64,000 nt of DNA, taken from assembly GCA_029975295.1 (NCBI GenBank), contig JARKPK010000127.1:1-64000 (forward strand), read 5' to 3'. This DNA comes from Thermoguttaceae bacterium (GTDB lineage Bacteria; Planctomycetota; Planctomycetia; Pirellulales; Thermoguttaceae). Each line of letters opens with the position of its first letter. Position 1 is the stretch's first letter. The notes beneath the pieces are model-generated. The model did not search any database. It worked only from the letters and a program-made list of their open reading frames with translations, and was not told the DNA's origin. The position numbers and the translations under genes were made by a program. Positions 8,566-18,352 of this stretch are shown here, in pieces.

Positions 8566-9972
8566 ATGGAACGGATGACGGCTCCCTTGGCCACCGACAA
8601 GATGCCGCCCGGCGTGCCGTACATTATCGGCAACGAGGCAGCCGAACGGTTTTCGTTCTACGGCATGAGGACGATCCTGATCATCTTCATGACGAAATGG
8701 CTGCTCGACCGCGAAGGCAATTTGGCGGTGATGAGCGAAGAAGAAGCCAAGGGCTGGTTCCATCTGTTCGTTGCCGGAGTCTATTTCCTGCCGATGGCCG
8801 GGGCGATCCTTGCCGACGCCTTCTTCGGCAAGTACCGCACGATTCTGTACCTGTCGATCGTATATTGCTTGGGCAGCTTCGCCCTGGCGACCGACCAAAC
8901 CCGCGTCGGCTTGGCGGTCGGGTTGGTTCTGATCGCTGTCGGGTCGGGCGGCATCAAATCGTGCGTCTCGGCCAACGTGGGCGACCAGTTCGGCCCGAAG
9001 AACAAGCACCTGCTTGAAAAGGTTTTCGGCTGGTTCTATTTCTCTATTAATTTCGGGTCGTTTTTCTCGACCTTGCTCACCCCGGTGCTGCTCGACTACT
9101 TCGGCGATCCCCAGCGGTTCGGCGAAAACGCCAAGCACCTCGGGCCGATGGTGGCCTTCGGCGTGCCCGGCGTGCTGATGGTTACGGCAACGGTGGTCTT
9201 TCGCCTCGGGCGGAACAAGTTCGTTCACATCCCGCCCGGCGGAAGCCAACTTGTGCGCGACTTGGTGAGCCGAGAGGGTTTGAGCGTTCTGGCTAAACTG
9301 GCCGGGCTCTATCTGTTCATTTCCGTGTTCTGGGCGCTCTACGATCAGACGGGAGCCGCTTGGGTGCTGCAAGCCGAAAAGATGGACCGCCGACTGCTGC
9401 CGGGCATTCTCAACTACGAAGTGAAAGCGGCGCAAGTGCAAGCAATCAATCCGTTGCTGGTAATGATTATGATTCCGTTGTTCACATTGGTGCTCTACCC
9501 CGCGGTCAACCGGTTTGTTCGACTGACGCCGCTACGGAAGATCGGCATAGGCATGCTGCTTTGCGGAGTGGCATTCGCCATTTCGGCGCATGCCGAGTCG
9601 CTCATCGCCTCGCATGCCGCCGCCGACCTGCCGCCGCCAAGCGTGTGGTGGCAATGGCTGGCCTTCGTCATCATCACCATGGCCGAGGTCATGGTGTCGA
9701 TCACCAGCTTGGAGTTCTCGTACACACAGGCGCCCAATCGCATGAAGTCGTTGGTGATGGGCGTTTATCTGCTATCGATCACACTGGGCAACTTCTTCGC
9801 CTCGCAGGTCAACTTTTACATTCGCAACGAGGATGGCACCACCAAGCTGCCAGGCGCGTCGTACTACTGGTTCTTCACTGGCGCGATGGTGTTGGCCACG
9901 CTCTTCTATTGCGCCTACGCCCGATTCTACCGCGAACGAACCTACATTCAAGGAGAAGAACAATCGGCGTAG
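8566..9972 (+). CDS. proton-coupled oligopeptide transporter (POT/PTR family, MFS)
   Basis: The 468-residue protein has about 12-14 membrane segments. POT signatures include the TM1 segment AAERFSFYGMRTIL, the loop ADAFFGKYRTI, GGIKSCVSANVGDQF, and FYFSINFGSFFS at the TM5 region. It would import di- and tripeptides with protons across the inner membrane. The start at ATG 8566 has AAGGAAC 6-12 bases upstream, and the protein starts directly before TM1; the frame is open further upstream without signal. It follows the metallopeptidase by about 190 bases in the same direction. The IRNEDGTTKLPGASYY loop before the last helix is typical of bacterial DtpA-like members. Confidence 0.9.
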   Translation: MERMTAPLATDKMPPGVPYIIGNEAAERFSFYGMRTILIIFMTKWLLDREGNLAVMSEEEAKGWFHLFVAGVYFLPMAGAILADAFFGKYRTILYLSIVYCLGSFALATDQTRVGLAVGLVLIAVGSGGIKSCVSANVGDQFGPKNKHLLEKVFGWFYFSINFGSFFSTLLTPVLLDYFGDPQRFGENAKHLGPMVAFGVPGVLMVTATVVFRLGRNKFVHIPPGGSQLVRDLVSREGLSVLAKLAGLYLFISVFWALYDQTGAAWVLQAEKMDRRLLPGILNYEVKAAQVQAINPLLVMIMIPLFTLVLYPAVNRFVRLTPLRKIGIGMLLCGVAFAISAHAESLIASHAAADLPPPSVWWQWLAFVIITMAEVMVSITSLEFSYTQAPNRMKSLVMGVYLLSITLGNFFASQVNFYIRNEDGTTKLPGASYYWFFTGAMVLATLFYCAYARFYRERTYIQGEEQSA

Positions 9973-10704
9973 CGCCGCTCGAAACGTTGGTTGCGACGCC
10001 CCAGCAACGGCGGACTCCGGAGAACTTTGTTTTTGCGCCGCTACGGTGCGGCATACCGCCCCGAAAGGAGCCGTTGTCGGCAGCGTCAGCCATGAGCGTC
10101 CCTTCGAGCGATCATTGATTCGCAGCCGATCTCTGCCGTTGTGTGACTGCGATGCTGTCCGCAGAAGCCCGCTTCCCGTCGGCTGGCCTCGTTGCGTTGC
10201 CCGACATTGAACTTCGTTGCCAAGCCGTTGCAAGCCTCAATTGCTACGCGATCGGAAAGCCGGCAGCGGCAACATCGGTGGGGCCAAGGGCTTGCGGCCG
10301 CGAGAAACAGGGCGATTCCGCCGACAGCCGACCAATTGCCACCCGCCGGTTTCGTCGCACTTCCCACCCGAATCGAGGGTCGGCGGAACCGCTAGTCAGC
10401 GGGCGGTTTGGTCGTTAGTATGGAATCATTCAGCCCGCGGCTGAGACGGCCCGGCCTGCAAGCGCGGAGCCGAACTCGATGCCGCGAAGGTGGCGACGGC
10501 TGTTCGCCTATTGATCCTCCGGAATTCGGTGCAAGTGCAACAGTGTCGCTGTTTACAGAATCCGGTCTCGTGTTGGTCGGCCGTGTTGCCTTGTTCTTCC
10601 CAGAATCAATAGGTCCCTAAAATCCAGGGCGCCGGTCGCCCAGGTTTCGGTTCGTGCAGGCAACCAGCCGCACTCTTGGTTGCAACGGTTCGCCCAGGAT
10701 CAAA
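9973..10704. other. intergenic region, nothing recognised
   Basis: A gap of about 730 bases before der. Frames on both strands give Arg/Ala/Pro-rich chance translations. I found no tRNA, riboswitch-like conserved core or repeat. Confidence 0.5.
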
Positions 10705-12036
10705 ATGGCAGTCCCGCAAGTCGTCATCGTCGGTCGGCCGAACGTCGGCAAATCAAGCCTCTTCAATTGGCTGGCCGGACGCCGAATCGCCATTGTCGAC
10801 GCCACCGCGGGCGTTACCCGCGATCGCGTAACGCATTTGGTCGAACTCCGCGGGCGATTTGTCGAGTTGGTCGATACCGGCGGGATGGGCTTCGACGATC
10901 CCGACAACCTTTCCGCACAAATCGAACAGCAGATTCAGGCCGCGATCGACTCGGCATCGATCATCCTGTTCGTGGTCGATACCCGCACGGGCCTAACGCT
11001 CGCTGATGAAGAGGTGGCCCGCCGCCTGCGCTACACCAACGTGCCGGTGATCTGCGTGGCCAACAAGGCCGACACCGAGGCGATGGCGGTCGAGGCCGAG
11101 GCGTTCTACAAATTCGGCCGGCCGCTGGTCCGCACCAGCGTGTTGCAGAACCGCGGCCAGGAGGAACTGCTCACGGCGATTTATCAGAAATTGCCGCCTG
11201 CCGAAGATGAAAACGCCCCCCCGCCCGAGGCCGAGATGAAGCTGGCGATCGTCGGCCGGCGAAACACCGGCAAGAGCACCTTCATCAACACGCTCGCCCA
11301 AGCCGAGCGAATGATCACCAGCGAAGTGCCGGGCACCACCCGCGACAGCGTGGACGTGCGATTCACCCTCGACGGCAAGGCTTTTCTGGCGATCGACACT
11401 CCCGGGTTGCGCCGCACCAAGTCGCTGGCCGGCGACATCGAGTTCTACGGGCTGCATCGGGCCCAACGCAGCGTGCGCCGCGCCGACGTGGTCCTGCTTT
11501 TCTTCGACGCCACGCAACGCATCAGCAAAGTTGACAAACAGCTCTGCGACTATATCGCGCAAGAGTACAAGCCGTGCATCTTCGTAGTCAACAAATGGGA
11601 CTTGCAAGCCAAGGCGATGCCCACGGAAAAATGGGTGGCCTATTTGCGCGACACCTTCCGCTCGATGGCCTATGTGCCGATCGCGTTTATTACGGGCCAG
11701 ACAGGCAAGAACGTCAAGGCGATGCTCAATCACGCACAAATGCTGTTCAAGCAGGCGCGCCATCGCGTGGCCACCGCCACTTTGAACAAGCTGGTGCAAG
11801 TGGCGGTGGAACGCAACAGCCCGCCGCTCTACCGCAATCGGCCGCCGAAAATCTATTTCGCCACCCAAGTGTCGGGGCAGCCGCCCACCATCGTGTTGTT
11901 CTGCAACAATCCGGAAGCGATTTCGCCGAGCTATCGTCGATACCTGCTGGGCGTCTTTCGCGACCATCTTCCCTTCGGCGAGGTGCCGATCAAGCTCTAT
12001 CTTCGCAGACGGGCCGGCGACACCCAAGAGGATTGA
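10705..12036 (+). CDS. der: ribosome-biogenesis GTPase Der (EngA)
   Basis: The 443-residue protein has the diagnostic double GTPase layout. G-domain 1 has the P-loop GRPNVGKSS near residue 8 and NKAD. G-domain 2 has GRRNTGKST near residue 190, DTPG and NKWD. A C-terminal KH-like domain follows, ending in the conserved IKLYLRRR segment. Der acts in 50S subunit maturation. The second P-loop reads GRRNTGKS where GRPNVGKS is more usual; the key Lys-Ser are kept. The start at 10705 (MAVPQVVIVGRPN) has AGGAT 6-9 bases upstream; the frame extends to 10654 without family support. Confidence 0.97.
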   Translation: MAVPQVVIVGRPNVGKSSLFNWLAGRRIAIVDATAGVTRDRVTHLVELRGRFVELVDTGGMGFDDPDNLSAQIEQQIQAAIDSASIILFVVDTRTGLTLADEEVARRLRYTNVPVICVANKADTEAMAVEAEAFYKFGRPLVRTSVLQNRGQEELLTAIYQKLPPAEDENAPPPEAEMKLAIVGRRNTGKSTFINTLAQAERMITSEVPGTTRDSVDVRFTLDGKAFLAIDTPGLRRTKSLAGDIEFYGLHRAQRSVRRADVVLLFFDATQRISKVDKQLCDYIAQEYKPCIFVVNKWDLQAKAMPTEKWVAYLRDTFRSMAYVPIAFITGQTGKNVKAMLNHAQMLFKQARHRVATATLNKLVQVAVERNSPPLYRNRPPKIYFATQVSGQPPTIVLFCNNPEAISPSYRRYLLGVFRDHLPFGEVPIKLYLRRRAGDTQED

Positions 12037-12294
12037 ACGCCCCTACGCGGCCGTCGCCCCAAAAGCCGATTTCGCTGAGAACGCCCCGACTTGCGACGCG
12101 AAGCCGAATCTGCCCAAGGGGGCGACAATCGCAAAACAACGGAACCGCCCGCCGCGGACCAACGGAAGGAACATGGGCCGTGCCGAAACGGCCACGGCCC
12201 CGGGCCTGCGGCGGGGATGCCCTATCGGCATCGGATGGATAGAATAGCTCAGAGAATCATTGCGTTGATCGCGGCAATCGAAAACAGGACTACT

Positions 12295-13428
12295 ATGGCG
12301 ACGGCAACCAAGCCCGAGGCTTTCGAACACTACCGTTCGTTGAGCGACGCCGAATTGATCGAGCGCATCGGCGCGGTTCGTTCGGCGATGGGGGAGCAAC
12401 TGCTTATCCTCGGCCACCATTACCAGCAAGACGACGTGATCGCCCTGTCCGACCTCCAAGGCGACAGCTACCAACTGGCCAAATTGGCGGCCCAAGATCG
12501 CGACTGCAACGCAATCGTCTTTTGCGGCGTCCACTTCATGGCCGAAACGGCCGACATCTTGGCCAACCGGCCCGAACGGCTCGCCGAGCGCGGCGGACGG
12601 CGCGTAACCGTGGTGTTGCCCGACATGGCCGCCGGCTGCTCGCTGGCCGACATGGCCGACATCGACCAAGTGGAAGAGTGTTGGCAGCAGTTGGGCGAGA
12701 CGATCGACACCTCGCGGCTGATGCCGATCACCTACGTCAACTCATCGGCCACGCTGAAGGCGTTCGTCGGCCGACATGGGGGATTGGTTTGCACCTCGGC
12801 CAACGCCCGCGCGGCGCTGGAATGGGCGTTCGCCCGGGCCGATCGAGTGCTGTTCTTTCCCGACCAGCACTTGGCCCGAAACACTGCGAAAGCAATGGGC
12901 GTTCCTTTGGACGAGATGCCGCTTTGGGATCCGCGCAAACCTGTGCTGGGCGGAAATTCGCACGACGCCATCGCCCGCAGCCGTGTAATTCTGTGGCGCG
13001 GGCATTGCAGCGTGCATCAGATGTTCCTGCCCGACCATGTGGCGCAGTTCCGAGCCAAATATCCCGACATCAAGATTCTCGTGCATCCCGAGTGCATGAT
13101 GGAAGTGGTCGATCTGGCCGACGTCGTCGGCTCGACCGGCAAGATCATCGAGGCCGTGCGTCAGTCGCCGCCGGGCACGCGTTGGGCCATCGGCACCGAG
13201 CTGCATTTGGTGCAGCGGCTCAAGCAAAACCACCCGGAGCAGGAAATCCACTTCCTTTCGCCAATGGTGTGCATGTGCGCGACGATGTATCGGATCGATT
13301 TGGCGCACCTGTGCTGGTCGCTCGAACATCTGGCCACCGGCGCGCCGGTGAACGTGATTCGCGTAGACGAGGAAACCGCGCGTTGGTCGTTGGCCGCGTT
13401 GCAGCGCATGCTCGAGATATCGAAGTAG
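12295..13428 (+). CDS. nadA: quinolinate synthase NadA
   Basis: The 378-residue protein condenses iminoaspartate with dihydroxyacetone phosphate to give quinolinate in de novo NAD synthesis. The LGHHYQQDDV motif opens the first domain. The ligand cysteines of the single 4Fe-4S cluster are present in DMAAGCSLADM, in VHPECMMEV and in the C-terminal CMCATMYR segment. ACAGGACT upstream of ATG 12295 supports this start; an upstream ATG at 12235 is possible. No nadB or nadC lies in the window. It is followed 51 bases later by the YqeG-like gene, probably co-transcribed. Confidence 0.95.
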   Translation: MATATKPEAFEHYRSLSDAELIERIGAVRSAMGEQLLILGHHYQQDDVIALSDLQGDSYQLAKLAAQDRDCNAIVFCGVHFMAETADILANRPERLAERGGRRVTVVLPDMAAGCSLADMADIDQVEECWQQLGETIDTSRLMPITYVNSSATLKAFVGRHGGLVCTSANARAALEWAFARADRVLFFPDQHLARNTAKAMGVPLDEMPLWDPRKPVLGGNSHDAIARSRVILWRGHCSVHQMFLPDHVAQFRAKYPDIKILVHPECMMEVVDLADVVGSTGKIIEAVRQSPPGTRWAIGTELHLVQRLKQNHPEQEIHFLSPMVCMCATMYRIDLAHLCWSLEHLATGAPVNVIRVDEETARWSLAALQRMLEISK

Positions 13429-13479
13429 TCGGGGCGGAGCCCCGTCAGAAAGACCGCTAATCGCCCCACTTCGCCGCCG

Positions 13480-14055
13480 ATGGGATTGCTGACGCCCACC
13501 TACCGATTGCGACACGTTTTCGAACTCACTCCGCAGTGGGTTCGGCGCGAAGGCATTGCCGCGCTGTTGCTCGATGTGGACTGCACCCTGAAGCGCTATC
13601 GCCAATCGCGACTCGCGCCCGAGGTCGTCCAATGGTGCGATCGCATCCGCGGCTCGGGCGTGAAAATGTGCTTGGTTTCCAATGGCGGCGGGCGCCGTCT
13701 GAGGCCGCTGGCCGATGAAATCGCCCTGCCGCTGGTCGCGTTGGCGATGAAGCCCTTGCCCTTCGGCTGCCGCCGCGCGCTTCGGTTGCTGGGGGTGGCG
13801 CGCGCTCGGGCGATGATGGTCGGCGACCAGCTTTTCGCCGACGTGTTGGCGGGCAACTGGGCCGGGGTGCGAACCGCCCTGGTGGAGCCGATCGCGCCGG
13901 AGGAAGAACCCTGGTTCACACGGCTCAAACGGCCCTTGGAACGACGCTTGCTGCGGAAGCTGCCTTTCGCTGCCCAAGGAGCCCCTGAGGACATCCAAGA
14001 CGGGAGCTGCCGTACACGCGCCGCCGAGTCCGTGGAATCGTTCGACAGCCGTTGA
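13480..14055 (+). CDS. YqeG-family HAD-IIIA phosphatase
   Basis: The 191-residue protein matches YqeG from its N-terminus: PTYRLRHVFELTP, then the HAD motif 1 LLLDVDCTLKRY with nucleophile Asp32 and Asp34, then VSNGGG (motif II), and MVGDQLFADVLAGNWAG (motif IV). Most relatives read DxDNTL; here it is DVDCTL. The family contains small cytosolic phosphatases, with homologues acting on phosphatidylglycerophosphate in other lineages, so lipid phosphate is a possible substrate. The C-terminal 40 residues are polar and unlike the family. It sits close behind nadA and converges with the aminopropyltransferase-like gene. Confidence 0.85.
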   Translation: MGLLTPTYRLRHVFELTPQWVRREGIAALLLDVDCTLKRYRQSRLAPEVVQWCDRIRGSGVKMCLVSNGGGRRLRPLADEIALPLVALAMKPLPFGCRRALRLLGVARARAMMVGDQLFADVLAGNWAGVRTALVEPIAPEEEPWFTRLKRPLERRLLRKLPFAAQGAPEDIQDGSCRTRAAESVESFDSR

Positions 14056-14260
14056 TTGAGGAAAGCGAATCGGTTTGCTGCTGCAACAGCGACGAGAAGC
14101 TTCGGCAGCAGTGGCTGTGGCATTTGTCGGGCAATCAGCTCGTAGAGCGGCTTCTCGGCACCGATCTTGATTGATTTACTGGCCGTAATTGGTTGTGCGA
14201 CGCAGAGTTGTTCCCGACCGACAAGGTCGCAGGTCGGCAATGCCGTCTCGCAACGAGCAA

Positions 14261-15175
14261 TCATCCTCTGGCGGAGGGTTTTTCCTGTTCCGCGTCGCGC
14301 AAGGGGCGGAGCTTCGAATCGGCCGGGCCTTCGCGGACGAAGTTCCTCAGCACGATTTCCGGCAGCGAAAACCGCAGCTCCAGCCGCTTGTTCAACAAGG
14401 CCGACTGACGGGCCACTTCCACCGCGGTCCATCTCTGCTCGGCCAACGGGGCCAACAAAATCCGATTGCCCGCGGCAGGCACGTCCACTCGATACAGTTC
14501 CGGGAACACCTCTTGATAGGTTCGCACCATGCGATCGTAAAGGCGGTTGGAATCGCGGCTCCACACGTTGCCCACCACCAAACCATCGGGCGTGGTCGCC
14601 TTTCGGGCCGCTTGCAGGAACTCAACCGTGGCCAGATGAAATGGAATGCTGTCCGCTCCGTACGCGTCGAGGAAGATCAGATCGTACGGTTCGCGGACCT
14701 TCTCGACGAACTCGCGGCCGTCGCCCACGTGCGCACGGAGCAACTCGTCTTCCTTGAAGCCGAAATACTCCTTCGCCACGCGAACCACTTCCGGGTCAAT
14801 TTCCACACAATCGATTCGGCACCGCGGCCAGTGGCGGTGGATGTACATCGGCAGTGTGCCGCCGCCCAAGCCCACAACCAATACCCTCTGCGGCCGATCG
14901 ACCAACACCAACGCGGTGAGAATGGCCTTCAAATAACCCAACTCCAAGTGATCGGGATCGTCGAGTTTGATTACGCTTTGCCGCGCGCCGTAAAGCTCGA
15001 AGCGCAACTCGCGCAGCCCGCCCGGTTCGTCAACAACGAATATCTCGTTGAACTCCGACGTCCGCCGACAGACGACTTTCGAGCCGTCGGCCGAAAAGCA
15101 CAACGAGGCAATTCCCCCAAGAACGGCTAAAAACGCCAAGGCGGCTGAAAGCTTCAACGATCGCGCGATCCGCAT
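14261..15175 (-). CDS. spermidine-synthase-like (aminopropyltransferase-fold) protein with N-terminal anchor
   Basis: The 304-residue protein starts with a positively charged region and one hydrophobic segment (residues about 10-30), a signal or anchor absent from true SpeE. The Rossmann-like methyltransferase/SpeE fold follows: VVGLGGGTLPMYI, VEIDPEVV, GDGREFV, then LIFLDAYGADSIP. In spermidine synthases the loop after the last strand normally carries an Asp that deprotonates putrescine (D-S/T-x-DP); here it is LDAYG, so polyamine synthesis is doubtful. ATG 15175 is preferred because AAAAGGACC precedes it with good spacing; an in-frame TTG lies at 15205. Neighbours give no pathway clue. Confidence 0.75.
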   Translation of the reverse strand: MRIARSLKLSAALAFLAVLGGIASLCFSADGSKVVCRRTSEFNEIFVVDEPGGLRELRFELYGARQSVIKLDDPDHLELGYLKAILTALVLVDRPQRVLVVGLGGGTLPMYIHRHWPRCRIDCVEIDPEVVRVAKEYFGFKEDELLRAHVGDGREFVEKVREPYDLIFLDAYGADSIPFHLATVEFLQAARKATTPDGLVVGNVWSRDSNRLYDRMVRTYQEVFPELYRVDVPAAGNRILLAPLAEQRWTAVEVARQSALLNKRLELRFSLPEIVLRNFVREGPADSKLRPLRDAEQEKPSARG

Positions 15176-15419
15176 GAAACGGTCCTTTTCTCTCTTGTCG
15201 TTCAACGGCCGCCTCGCGACGGCAACGCAAGCCGGGCCGGTCGAGCGAAAGCGTCGGGCCGCGGCGCGGCCGGAAGCCGCAAAGCCGATCTCACCGCAGA
15301 AGCCGCCGTCAAATTCTTCACTCCCGCATCGCCAGAAGCCGCTGCGCCCATCATTCCAGCATCGGTCGAACCGCAGGGAAATGCAAGCTCTCGGGCCGCG
15401 CCATTTCGCCTTGCACCCG

Positions 15420-16883
15420 TCAGAGCGTCCACCCGTAGCGGTATTTGTAGCGGATCAGCGCGTTGGCGGCCTCGTCTCCGGCAAACTGTCCCTTCGCCGG
15501 CTCATAAACCAACGCGCGATCGAACTGTGTCGCCACATTGCCGAGCATGAGAAGTTCGCTGAGCGGTCCGCCTATGTCAAAGCTGGCGATGATGTGCGAA
15601 CTTTGTCCGCGGCAGGCATCGATCCAATCCTTGTAGATGCCATGAGTCGCGGGAATTCGCTGCGGCCGGTTGGTTTCGATCTTCTCGAACTTTTCTTTCG
15701 GCAGACAGGTGATCACTGTGCTGTGGTCGTTGCCCACCAACGCGCCGTCGGCGCCGATGAGCATCGAGCCGGCCGAGGCCATGAGTGCGTCGGCCGCCTT
15801 GGCGTCGCTAAGCCCAAACTGTCGCAACCGCCCGCGGATTGCTTCCCGCGAGCCGGGGCCGAAGTCGGGGCCATGGTGCCAAACGATCGTAAGCGGCGGC
15901 ATCGTTCTCCGCGCCGGCAGTTCCCATCGCACCCGCTCCCACCGAGGAAACGAGACTGGGTTCCGCCGGGCGCATTCGGCCTGTACGCGAATCTTGGCGT
16001 CGGTCGCGTCCCATAATTCCCGCAAACCGAGCAATACAAAGGGGAAGATCGAAGCGTGCATGCCAAAAACGCCCAACCCCCCGCTGCATGTTTCGCGCCA
16101 ATGCGAGTACGACATCCAGTCGGGGTGATACTCGCGCCAGGCGAGCGGCCCGAGCCACAAATCCCAGTCGAGCCCTTCGGGCACCGGTTGGCTGCCGCTG
16201 GGAATCGCATCGCGATCGGGGCCGCCCCGGTCGAGCCAAACATGAACCTCGCTAATCGGCCCGATCACGCCGTCTTCCACCAGTTCCATCGCCCGGCGGA
16301 ATTGGCCGACGCCCGTGCCGGGACTGCGATAGGTCGTGGGCAGTTTCGTCTGGGCGGCCAAGGCGCGCAAAGCGCGGGCATCGCCGATGTTGAATCCCAA
16401 GGGCCGCTCGCTGCACACGGGTTTGCCGGCGCGGAGGGCCGCGCCGCAGGCAACGCCGTGGAAGTGGTCGTAGTCGGAAACGACCAACGCATCGATCTGG
16501 TCGGCCGATTCGCGGAAGAGCCGACGAACGTCGCTAGCGATGATTACGCCTTTCCGCTGGGCCATTTCGGCGTAGCGCTGGGCCGCGCGGCGGTCTTGGG
16601 GGTTTTGCGAACCCGACAGCTTGCCGGCCTGCTCCTCCCACATCTTCAGAACGGACGAAATCTTCCGCTGATCGGCGTTGCAAATCGCGGAAATTTCAGC
16701 GTTGTAGGTGTGCGATGCCACCAGGAAATGCGCGGCGTTGTACATGTTGCCGAATACGGCCAGCCGCAAGCGCTCGTTGGCCGCATAGCCGAAGGCCGTG
16801 CGGGCCGACGGCAGAATCGTCAACCCGCCCAGCGCCAGCCCGACCTGCGAAAGAAACCGCCGCCGCGTGTCGTGCCGTTTCAT
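15420..16883 (-). CDS. Gfo/Idh/MocA oxidoreductase, Tat-exported, variant EKP motif
   Basis: This 487-residue protein has a Tat signal (TRRRFLSQVGLALGG) and then the GYAANERLRLAVFG start of the NAD(P)-binding Rossmann domain. It is a clear tandem paralogue of the gene just upstream, sharing RAGKP and LGxFGxH segments and the PRWERVRW/GYKDW-like C-terminal blocks. The Gfo/Idh catalytic EKP motif reads CSERPLG, with Lys replaced by Arg, and the glycine-rich loop is GNMYNA rather than GxGxxG, so cofactor binding or catalysis may be changed. Its ATG at 16883 overlaps the upstream stop as ATGA, showing translational coupling. Substrate unknown, probably sugar derivatives. Confidence 0.85.
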   Translation of the reverse strand: MKRHDTRRRFLSQVGLALGGLTILPSARTAFGYAANERLRLAVFGNMYNAAHFLVASHTYNAEISAICNADQRKISSVLKMWEEQAGKLSGSQNPQDRRAAQRYAEMAQRKGVIIASDVRRLFRESADQIDALVVSDYDHFHGVACGAALRAGKPVCSERPLGFNIGDARALRALAAQTKLPTTYRSPGTGVGQFRRAMELVEDGVIGPISEVHVWLDRGGPDRDAIPSGSQPVPEGLDWDLWLGPLAWREYHPDWMSYSHWRETCSGGLGVFGMHASIFPFVLLGLRELWDATDAKIRVQAECARRNPVSFPRWERVRWELPARRTMPPLTIVWHHGPDFGPGSREAIRGRLRQFGLSDAKAADALMASAGSMLIGADGALVGNDHSTVITCLPKEKFEKIETNRPQRIPATHGIYKDWIDACRGQSSHIIASFDIGGPLSELLMLGNVATQFDRALVYEPAKGQFAGDEAANALIRYKYRYGWTL

Positions 16884-18352
16884 ATCGTCCAGCCCTTGCG
16901 ATACTCGTACTGAAGAAAACCGGCCGCGCGAGGATGATTGGTGATTTGCCCGCCCACAGGATCGAACTCGATCGTTTCGCCGGGAAACCGCGTCGCGATG
17001 CTGCCGACATTGAGAAACTCGGCAAACGGCGCCGCGTAGGCGAAGGTCGAAATCGTCGAGCCCTGGCCACGGCAAGCATCGACCCATTCTTTGTAGTGCC
17101 CCAGCGACAGAGGAAGCCGCAGCGGCTTCTTTTGCTCGATGCCGGCGAATTTCTCTTTAGGAAACAACCGAATCTCGGTGTTGTGGCTGTTCGTAGCGAG
17201 CAAGCCCTTGCTGCCGACGATGATGCAGCCGGCATATTTCAACAACGCCTCGACATCGGCATCGGTCGCGCCTCGGTCGCGCAACAACCCCTCAAGCATT
17301 TGCCGTGAGCCCGGCGCGTAGTCGGGGGGCCAACCATGGTGCCAAGTAAATGCCACCGGCGGCCGCGCGCCGCGGGCGGGGACATCCCAGCGAATCCGCT
17401 CCCAGCGCGGATAAGAAAGCTGATTAGCCTCGGAACACTCGGCCTGCACCCGGATACGGACCCCGCCGCCTTCCGAACCTTCCCACAAGTCTTTCACGCG
17501 AAGCCCCATGAACGCCATGTTGGACGAATGAGGCCCGAAATTGCCCAACTCGCCAATGCTCGACTCGCGCCAGGCAATGCGGTTGATCCACCCCGAGTGA
17601 TACGGCCGCCACTTCAACTGCGCGAGCCAGCAATCCCAGTTCAATTCCTTGGGACATTCCTCTGAGCCTTGCGGAGGGTCTTGGAAGTTGCGGCCGCCGC
17701 GGCTGAAGAAGATATGCACCTCGCGCACGTCGCCGAGCAGGCCATCTTCAACCACCTCGACACCGCGGCGAAAACCGGGCTGAGCGGCGCCGCCGTTGTT
17801 CATTTGCGTGGCCAAGTGCGGACGTTCCTTAACCAGCTTCATCAGCGCCCGAGCGTCGCAGGCGGCGATGGTCAGCGGCTTTTCGGCCAACACCGGCTTG
17901 CCCGCGCGCAACGCGGCCGCGGCGATGATCGCATGCGTGTGGTCGGGCGTTGCCACGACGACGGCATCGAATTGCTTTCCCGCCTCGTCGAACATGCGGC
18001 GAAAATCGGCGTACAGTGGCGGCTTCCTCTGAGCAAGCGGACCGAACACCTCCGACGCGGCCCGTCGCTGATCGACGTTGTCCGAATTCGCCCATTCCGT
18101 CGCCCGCTGCCGCCAAAGGTCGTAAACCTTCTGCACTTTTCGCAAATCCACATCGCACGAAACGGCATAGCCCACATTGCCCAACGTGTGCAGCAACTCG
18201 CAAAAGCCGTGCCATGCCCCAAACCCGGCCATTCCCACAACAGCCAACCGCAACTGCTCATTGGCCGCATAACCCAGAGCGTGCGACGAGGGCAACACGA
18301 GCGGGGCGGCTGAAGTCAGGGCGGCCCCTTTCAACCAGTCTCGACGCAGCAT
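16880..18352 (-). CDS. Gfo/Idh/MocA oxidoreductase, Tat-exported
   Basis: The 490-residue protein has a Tat signal (LRRDWLKGAALTSAA) followed by GYAANEQLRLAVVGMAGFG (Rossmann glycine loop), ATPDHTHAI and the intact AEKPLTI motif with the catalytic Lys. This is the full planctomycetal Gfo/Idh/MocA layout, an NAD(P)-dependent oxidoreductase that would act in the periplasm with a tightly bound cofactor. It is the first gene of a two-gene unit; its TGA overlaps the start of the paralogue at 16883. The start at 18352 is set by the Tat signal, although the frame is open to 18514. The substrate is not deducible. Confidence 0.88.
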   Translation of the reverse strand: MLRRDWLKGAALTSAAPLVLPSSHALGYAANEQLRLAVVGMAGFGAWHGFCELLHTLGNVGYAVSCDVDLRKVQKVYDLWRQRATEWANSDNVDQRRAASEVFGPLAQRKPPLYADFRRMFDEAGKQFDAVVVATPDHTHAIIAAAALRAGKPVLAEKPLTIAACDARALMKLVKERPHLATQMNNGGAAQPGFRRGVEVVEDGLLGDVREVHIFFSRGGRNFQDPPQGSEECPKELNWDCWLAQLKWRPYHSGWINRIAWRESSIGELGNFGPHSSNMAFMGLRVKDLWEGSEGGGVRIRVQAECSEANQLSYPRWERIRWDVPARGARPPVAFTWHHGWPPDYAPGSRQMLEGLLRDRGATDADVEALLKYAGCIIVGSKGLLATNSHNTEIRLFPKEKFAGIEQKKPLRLPLSLGHYKEWVDACRGQGSTISTFAYAAPFAEFLNVGSIATRFPGETIEFDPVGGQITNHPRAAGFLQYEYRKGWTI

